NCBI GenBank assembly: GCA_934700265.1
Contig: CAKUXH010000023.1
Coordinates: 1-11,967 of the forward strand
Source of the DNA: an uncultured Opitutales bacterium
GTDB lineage: Bacteria > Verrucomicrobiota > Verrucomicrobiia > Opitutales > UBA9783
DNA: 11,967 nt
Direction of reading: 5' to 3'
Of the stretch, positions 7,912 to 11,967 are shown piece after piece. Below the pieces are notes generated by a model. That model saw nothing but the letters and a program-made list of their open reading frames with translations. It was not told the DNA's origin and made no database searches. Every line of letters starts with the position of its first letter. Position 1 is the first letter of the stretch. The translations under genes were made by a program, and so were the position numbers.

Positions 7912-10010
7912 AAAATTTGTTCCCACTCTTTCCCTAACAATCTCACCTCTGGTTCTAATACAATTCCTGTCTTTTCTTTCACACGATTTCTTATAATACT
8001 AACTAATTTTAGCACATCATTATAAGTACCACCACCTTTATTTACAATAAAATTTGCATGTTTAGAGGATACAAAAATATCTCCTACATGGATATCCTTT
8101 AACCCCAACTGGTCTATGAGTTTTCCAGCAGAACCCAACATCGTATTTTTAAAAAAACAACCTAAGCTAGCTCCCTGAGGTTGACTTAAACATCGCTTCG
8201 ACTTTAAAAGGTTTCGCAAACTTTTTATTTTTTCTGGAGAAGATAATTCCCCTTGTAAAACAGCATCTAAAATAACACAATTTTTTAAAGTATCACAACA
8301 ACGATAACCATAATGAAGATCTTGACGTTTAATCAAATGATGTTTCCCAGAAAAATCAATTATATTGATCTCTAACATACGATCTAAAATACCTATCCCT
8401 TGAGTACCTGCATTCATCGATAAAGCTCCTCCTAAAGTACCCGGAATACCATCTAAAAACTCAAACCCACCAATCCCTTTTTCCTCCATTAGATTGAGAA
8501 ATTGACTTAAAACAAGACCTGCTCCTACTTTATAAATATACGCATCTTTCTTCTGAACCTGGTTCCAACAATCACCTTTTAATCTAATAACAACTCCTGG
8601 GTATTCTTCATCAGGAATAAGTAAATTTGAACCTCCACCTAAAACTGACATATTTAACCCCAGAGAATTACAAGTAAATATAAGCTGCTGTAACTCTTCT
8701 ATATTTTTTGGGCAAGCAAGTCCCAATGCACTACCCCCAACCATTATCAATGAAACATGCTTAAGATTGTAATGGAATGAGACATTAACACCATTATCTC
8801 TTAATTTCGCACAAATTTCCTGTTTTAACTGTGCTACCCAAGCTCTGGCTTTACAATCCACATTACCAGCACCTGCAAATATAATTGTTACTGGAGATTT
8901 TAAAACAACATTTGAAGGAATAAAATCTTCTACCTTCAATTGCTCAAACGTAAATGCATTTGGTAAAACTGTCTTCAAGCTTTTAACAGAAGATTTTTCA
9001 TGTTCAAACGCCTCATAAATCGGGCACAAATATAAATTTTCTACAGGTTTTAACACACGAATAAAATCTTCAAAATATTGATTTAATCGTGAAGCTCTAT
9101 GGGGCTCAAACACAAGATGAAATGAAGAATTTACATCAAAATTATCAAGCAATGCTCTCAATTCGCTAGGATGATGCGCATAATCGGATAGAATGGTCAA
9201 ATACTTAGTTTTTAATAAAATTTCTTGACGACGTTTAATCCCTGGAAAAGTTTTTATAGCATTTTTATCAAATTTCTGTTGTGTTAACAGTTCAAAAGCT
9301 TTACATGCAAAAATTTCGTCTTGATTTAATCCATTAAAAGATTCATCTACTCGTTTATAGACAGCATGATCATCTCTAAAATTTTCATTAGTCAAAACTA
9401 TTTTTTTCGTTCTCCGAACCAATCGATTAAAGGTATTACGATAAGCCGCTATTGTTTTATAATACGCAGGATGATCCCAATCTGTGTTTAAAATTAACGA
9501 AATGTCCGGTGAAAACAAATCGATCGTACCATCACTTTCATCTAATTCTAACAAGGTCCATTCTGCTTCTTTTTGATAAGAAGCTGCAGCATAAAAATCT
9601 TTCTGAAATTCTGCACCTAATAAATAATTAACAGGAATATTATGGTATTTAAAAAAATGAATTAAATAAGCCGTTGTTGTCGATTTTCCATGACTTCCAC
9701 AAACAACACACAACTTTTCTTTACTTAATAATTCTGCAATAAATTCCCCACGCAAGTAGCATTGACAATGATTTTGTGCAGATTTAAAAATAGGATGTTG
9801 AATACTGATAGCACTTGAACGCACACAAATAGAACACTCTTCTGGAATTTTTTCTGTCCACTTAATGTAATTTAATTGATTACGACGTTCTTCTGATGCA
9901 TAATCATCCCACCCTAGAACGAAATATCCCTTATCATATAAATATTTCGCTAGTGAGGCCATTCCCATACCACCTGCCCCAAGCAAATAAATTTTCTTCA
10001 GATTTTTCAT
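7908..10010 (-). CDS. murC/murB: MurC-MurB fusion: UDP-MurNAc--L-alanine ligase / UDP-GlcNAc-enolpyruvate reductase
   Basis: A single 700-residue frame with two consecutive peptidoglycan enzymes. MurB reduces UDP-GlcNAc-enolpyruvate to UDP-MurNAc, and MurC then adds L-alanine. MurC part (about 1-395): GAGGMG (11-16), P-loop GSHGKSTTT (105-113), ELDESDGT (155-162), NTDWDH (175-180), RRQE (260-263), SDYAHHP (275-281) and PHRASR (303-308). It is compact, and the HNxxN motif is reduced to LNQDE near 228-232. MurB part (about 396-700): VGG (424-426), GGGSNLL (458-464), GIPGTLGG (521-528), YGYR with Arg570, GCFFKN with Cys618 where Ser is usual in E. coli, and EPEVR with Glu688. The three MurB active-site positions are therefore Arg, Cys and Glu. 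The frame is continuous, with no stop at the junction. It overlaps tsaD and ddl by 4 bases each. Confidence 0.95.
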   Translation of the reverse strand: MKNLKKIYLLGAGGMGMASLAKYLYDKGYFVLGWDDYASEERRNQLNYIKWTEKIPEECSICVRSSAISIQHPIFKSAQNHCQCYLRGEFIAELLSKEKLCVVCGSHGKSTTTAYLIHFFKYHNIPVNYLLGAEFQKDFYAAASYQKEAEWTLLELDESDGTIDLFSPDISLILNTDWDHPAYYKTIAAYRNTFNRLVRRTKKIVLTNENFRDDHAVYKRVDESFNGLNQDEIFACKAFELLTQQKFDKNAIKTFPGIKRRQEILLKTKYLTILSDYAHHPSELRALLDNFDVNSSFHLVFEPHRASRLNQYFEDFIRVLKPVENLYLCPIYEAFEHEKSSVKSLKTVLPNAFTFEQLKVEDFIPSNVVLKSPVTIIFAGAGNVDCKARAWVAQLKQEICAKLRDNGVNVSFHYNLKHVSLIMVGGSALGLACPKNIEELQQLIFTCNSLGLNMSVLGGGSNLLIPDEEYPGVVIRLKGDCWNQVQKKDAYIYKVGAGLVLSQFLNLMEEKGIGGFEFLDGIPGTLGGALSMNAGTQGIGILDRMLEINIIDFSGKHHLIKRQDLHYGYRCCDTLKNCVILDAVLQGELSSPEKIKSLRNLLKSKRCLSQPQGASLGCFFKNTMLGSAGKLIDQLGLKDIHVGDIFVSSKHANFIVNKGGGTYNDVLKLVSIIRNRVKEKTGIVLEPEVRLLGKEWEQIL

Positions 10011-11029
10011 TCGTTCGAATCTAAAGTCCGGTTAGGATTTAACTTCAAAGGTTTTGTAAGAAAAGCTCCTGCAAAAGCAATCATGGCTGCATTATCTCCA
10101 CAATACTTCCTAGGAGGAACGTAAAAATCAACACCTCTACTACGTGCTAAATTACCAATATGCTCTCTTAAAACAGTATTATTGGAAACCCCGCCAGATA
10201 AACCTAAACTTTTATAATTTTTCAAACACAAAGCCTGAGAAGCTTTCTTTTCTAATGCTCCCACAACCGCAGCTTGATAAGAAGCACAAATAGATGGCTT
10301 ATGCTGCTCGATGTCATCTAATGATATTTTCTCCAAAAAATACCGTAAACTTGTTTTTAAACCCGAAAAACTGAATTTCCACAAACCTTTTTGAGTGAAT
10401 GCTCTAGGAAAATCTACCCATTTAGGATCTCCCTTCAAAGCACATTTTTCAATTAAAGGCCCTCCAGGATAAGGGAACCCTAACAATTTAGCTCCCTTAT
10501 CCAAAGCTTCTCCTGCCGCATCATCAATCGTTTGCGCAATAACTGAAAAAGCAAAACTTCGTTCCTTAACCTCAAGTTCAAAAAGTAATGTATTGCCACC
10601 AGAAACCAATAGACCTAAATGAGGACAGGCATTTTCTAAAGAAAAATTTGGATCTTGCTGATAAACCTCACAAAAAGGTGACAATGCATGACCTTGCAAA
10701 TGATTTACGCCTTCGACAGGAATATTTAAAAGTAGCTCTAAAGATTGTGCATAAGCGATTCCCATCCCCAGACACCCCATTAATCCAGGACCATGAGTAA
10801 CAACAATTTTATCTATGGTTGATAAATCAAATGAGTGATTAATTTTTTCAATTAAAATAGGAAATCCATTCAAATGCTCCCGGATAGCTATTCCTGGCAC
10901 AACGCCACCAAAGGCACTATGTAAATCTATTTGTGTTAGGACTTGCTCATACAAAATCTTACGTTGAACTGTATCCCAAACAGCCAACGCAGTTTCATCA
11001 CATGAACTTTCTAATCCTAAGTAACGCAT
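10007..11029 (-). CDS. tsaD: tRNA N6-adenosine threonylcarbamoyltransferase TsaD
   Basis: Transfers the threonylcarbamoyl group to A37 of ANN-decoding tRNAs (t6A), working with TsaB, TsaE and the TsaC product. The 340 residues show ASKHA-fold motifs: GLESSCDETA (5-14), GGVVPGIAIREH (41-52), THGPGL (78-83), the metal-binding HLQGH (His110, His114), SGGNT (143-147), DDAAGEALDK (169-178), FSFSGLKTS (219-227), LSGGVSNN (277-284) and CGDNAAMIA (310-318), whose Asp312 is the third metal ligand. I chose ATG 11029: it overlaps the kdsC stop by one base (TAATG), and the family begins with a short Met just before the first strand. The TTG at 11047 would add six residues. The end overlaps murC by ATGA. 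Length is normal. Confidence 0.97.
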   Translation of the reverse strand: MRYLGLESSCDETALAVWDTVQRKILYEQVLTQIDLHSAFGGVVPGIAIREHLNGFPILIEKINHSFDLSTIDKIVVTHGPGLMGCLGMGIAYAQSLELLLNIPVEGVNHLQGHALSPFCEVYQQDPNFSLENACPHLGLLVSGGNTLLFELEVKERSFAFSVIAQTIDDAAGEALDKGAKLLGFPYPGGPLIEKCALKGDPKWVDFPRAFTQKGLWKFSFSGLKTSLRYFLEKISLDDIEQHKPSICASYQAAVVGALEKKASQALCLKNYKSLGLSGGVSNNTVLREHIGNLARSRGVDFYVPPRKYCGDNAAMIAFAGAFLTKPLKLNPNRTLDSNE

Positions 11030-11538
11030 TAATGTTGAGCATTCCAAATAGCATCACACAATTCTCGAGCAGCTCCACAACCGCCATCATATTGTGAGAA
11101 AAAATTACAAACTTCTTTTACACAAGGCATCGCATCTTTAGGGCAAGCAGCACATCCTACCAATTTAAGAATTGGCATATCAATCCAATCATCCCCCATA
11201 TAAGCGATTTGATCATAATTTAAATTTAATTGATTACGTAATTCTTCAAATGCAGGAATTTTTTCCAATTTGTTCTGATAAACATGCTGTATCCCTAAAT
11301 CTTTAGCACGTTTTAATACAAATGGTGATTGTCTGCCTGTAATGATACCAATATCATAACCATTTTTTACCATACGACTGATTCCTAAGCCATCTTTTAC
11401 ATTAAAGACCTTAAAACATTCTCCTTCAGATCCATAATATAAACGACCGTCCGTCAAAACACCATCTACATCAAAAATAATAAGTTGTATTTTTTTTAAA
11501 ACTGCTTTTATCGATTCAGATTCCATACTTTTTATCAT
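11029..11538 (-). CDS. kdsC: 3-deoxy-D-manno-octulosonate 8-phosphate phosphatase (KdsC), HAD family
   Basis: Removes phosphate from Kdo-8-phosphate, giving Kdo for the inner core of lipopolysaccharide, so it marks a Gram-negative envelope. The 169-residue protein is the small capless HAD type that forms tetramers. Motif I is DVDGVLTDG (23-31) with nucleophile Asp23 and acid/base Asp25, motif II is ITGR (66-69), the lysine lies in NKLEK (89-93), and motif III is GDDWID (115-120). The end GGCGAARE (152-159) matches the substrate-covering tail of KdsC, GG.GA.RE. It is the first gene of the long operon, with AGG six bases ahead of ATG 11538; ATG 11526 is an alternative. A YrbI-type CMP-sugar-linked phosphatase cannot be fully excluded. 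Confidence 0.92.
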   Translation of the reverse strand: MIKSMESESIKAVLKKIQLIIFDVDGVLTDGRLYYGSEGECFKVFNVKDGLGISRMVKNGYDIGIITGRQSPFVLKRAKDLGIQHVYQNKLEKIPAFEELRNQLNLNYDQIAYMGDDWIDMPILKLVGCAACPKDAMPCVKEVCNFFSQYDGGCGAARELCDAIWNAQH

Positions 11539-11565
11539 GTGCCTAAAAATAAATTAATCAATTCT

Positions 11566-11595
11566 ATTATTATTAAATATAAAAAATAACATCAA
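11566..11595 (-). promoter_or_regulatory. Possible promoter of the kdsC-clpC operon
   Basis: On the minus strand TTGATG (11595-11590) is followed after 18 bases by AATAAT (11571-11566), 28 bases before the kdsC ATG. A second possibility in the same area is TTGATT (11606-11601), 18 bases, TTATAT (11582-11577). The region is so A+T-rich that such matches are expected often by chance. The placement before the first gene is the main support. Confidence 0.35.
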
Positions 11596-11632
11596 CGATA
11601 AATCAATTTTTATCATTAACTAACGATAAAAA
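11594..11632. repeat. Cluster of AACGATAAA-type repeats forming a near-palindrome
   Basis: AACGATAAA occurs exactly twice in direct orientation, at 11594-11602 and 11622-11630, 28 bases apart. Between them, at 11609-11617, lies an inverted copy with one change (TTTATCATT). The second and third copies together form a 26-base dyad (11607-11632) with 12-base arms, one mismatch and a 2-base centre; in minus-strand RNA the mismatch becomes a G-U pair. A looser copy, AACGAATAA, follows at 11631-11639. The site lies immediately upstream of the kdsC promoter candidate, so a regulator-binding site is plausible. Confidence 0.5.
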
Positions 11633-11677
11633 CGAATAATTTTATTAACAATATTAGAGCCCTTTATATTAATCCCA

Positions 11678-11690
11678 ATAACATTGTTAT
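11678..11690. repeat. Short perfect palindrome in the divergent intergenic region
   Basis: ATAACA-T-TGTTAT is a perfect 13-base dyad (6-base arms, 1-base centre) roughly in the middle of the 283-base region between the divergent genes. It could be an operator half-way between the two promoters; it is too short for a terminator, and no T-run follows. A dyad of this length may also arise by chance in such A+T-rich DNA. Confidence 0.3.
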
Positions 11691-11786
11691 GACATCACTT
11701 CTATGAACTGCACATTTTCTCCCATTTTCAAACATTTATTCTTTGTAAAAACACTTTCCATAACGACATACAACTAAAAATTTTTA

Positions 11787-11815
11787 TTGACAAAATGCCT
11801 CAAATAAGGAATAAT
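11787..11815 (+). promoter_or_regulatory. Promoter of the plus-strand exported-protein gene
   Basis: A perfect TTGACA (11787-11792), 17-base spacer and AATAAT (11810-11815, 5 of 6 to TATAAT) make the best sigma-70-like promoter in the window. Transcription would start at about 11821-11823, right at the ATG of the following gene (11822), giving a leaderless or nearly leaderless mRNA. An AAGGA at 11806-11810 would act as a ribosome-binding site only if transcription began further upstream, and its 11-base spacing is long. Confidence 0.55.
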
Positions 11816-11821
11816 TTTAAT

Positions 11822-11967
11822 ATGAAATTTGTTAAACAATTATCTTTAATAAGTACATCTGTATTAATAACTTCTCAGCTTTTTGCAGCTGAGTCCCAAA
11901 ACACTGATAAATCAGCAGATGTCAAAAAAACAACAATGGAAACAAAAGAAATGGTACAACCTGAACC
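11822..11967 (+). CDS. Exported protein of unknown function (N-terminal fragment)
   Basis: Not recognised. The window contains only the first 48 codons. The translation starts with a classical Sec signal peptide: basic MKFVK, a hydrophobic stretch LSLISTSVLIT, and a likely cleavage site at LFA/AE or LFAA/ES (after residue 22 or 23). The mature start is hydrophilic, rich in Lys, Thr, Glu, Asp and Ser, with no Cys at the cleavage site, so it is not a lipoprotein. Such a low-complexity start is common in periplasmic and outer-membrane proteins and does not identify a family. It is transcribed divergently from the kdsC operon. The ATG is supported by the signal peptide and the strong promoter-like sequence just upstream. 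Confidence 0.75.
   Translation, partial: MKFVKQLSLISTSVLITSQLFAAESQNTDKSADVKKTTMETKEMVQPE

Larger units (their letters stand above)
11539..11821. other. Divergent intergenic region
   Basis: This 283-base stretch separates kdsC (leftward) from the exported-protein gene (rightward). It is strongly A+T-rich, especially in its left half, and has no reading frame or RNA gene that I can support. It contains the two promoter candidates, the AACGATAAA repeat cluster and the 13-base palindrome listed separately. I see nothing recognisable in the part between about 11691 and 11786. Confidence 0.7.

Noticed and set aside
7912..7926. GTG start for ddl
   Set aside because: The ATG at 7911 makes an ATGA overlap with the preceding gene, like the neighbouring junctions, and gives the usual family N-terminus.
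11607..11632. Rho-independent terminator or DnaA-box cluster
   Set aside because: The dyad is all A+T apart from one or two pairs and lies upstream of both genes, so termination is unlikely. TTATCGTTA resembles the DnaA box TTATCCACA at only six of nine positions, and neither dnaA nor other origin genes are nearby.

Overview
The window is A+T-rich bacterial DNA. Ten genes run head to tail on the minus strand, from kdsC at the right to clpC, which is cut by the left edge. One divergent gene starts on the plus strand at the right edge. All ten minus-strand genes belong to recognisable families. Kdo phosphatase and FtsQ point to a Gram-negative cell that divides and makes peptidoglycan. The MurC-MurB fusion, together with an McsB-like protein beside ClpC, suggests the PVC superphylum, most likely Verrucomicrobiota (Opitutae-like). 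The A+T richness, tight packing and eroded motifs would fit a host-associated lineage. This taxonomic placement is inference from gene content, not from a database match.

Layout, in the direction of transcription (right to left): kdsC (11538-11029), tsaD (11029-10007), murC-murB fusion (10010-7908), ddl (7911-6994), ftsQ (6997-6182), a 62-base gap with a possible promoter, nusB (6119-5655), ftsY (5658-4747), rmuC (4743-3499), an A+T-rich gap of about 80 bases, an mcsB-like gene (about 3415-2309), and clpC (2319 to beyond position 1). Many junctions are ATGA overlaps of 4 bases or are shorter still, so this is very probably one long, translationally coupled operon, perhaps with internal starts. 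The intergenic region 11539-11821 holds candidate promoters for both directions and a cluster of repeated, partly palindromic AACGATAAA-like motifs. The plus-strand gene at 11822 begins with a signal peptide and runs off the right edge; its product is not recognised.

Functionally, murC-murB, ddl and ftsQ form the cell-wall and division block. kdsC serves lipopolysaccharide. tsaD (tRNA t6A), nusB (rRNA antitermination) and ftsY (membrane protein targeting) are housekeeping genes. rmuC is a recombination/repair gene. mcsB and clpC are the protein quality-control pair. The most unusual feature is the mcsB-like gene: it keeps the fold-level landmarks of a protein-arginine kinase but has lost or shifted several catalytic motifs, and no mcsA adjoins it. 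The partner ClpC looks intact, with one of its two phospho-arginine reader acidic residues changed from Glu to Asp. The MurC half of the fusion is also compact and has a degraded HNxxN motif. I found no RNA gene, insertion sequence, CRISPR array or clear terminator.
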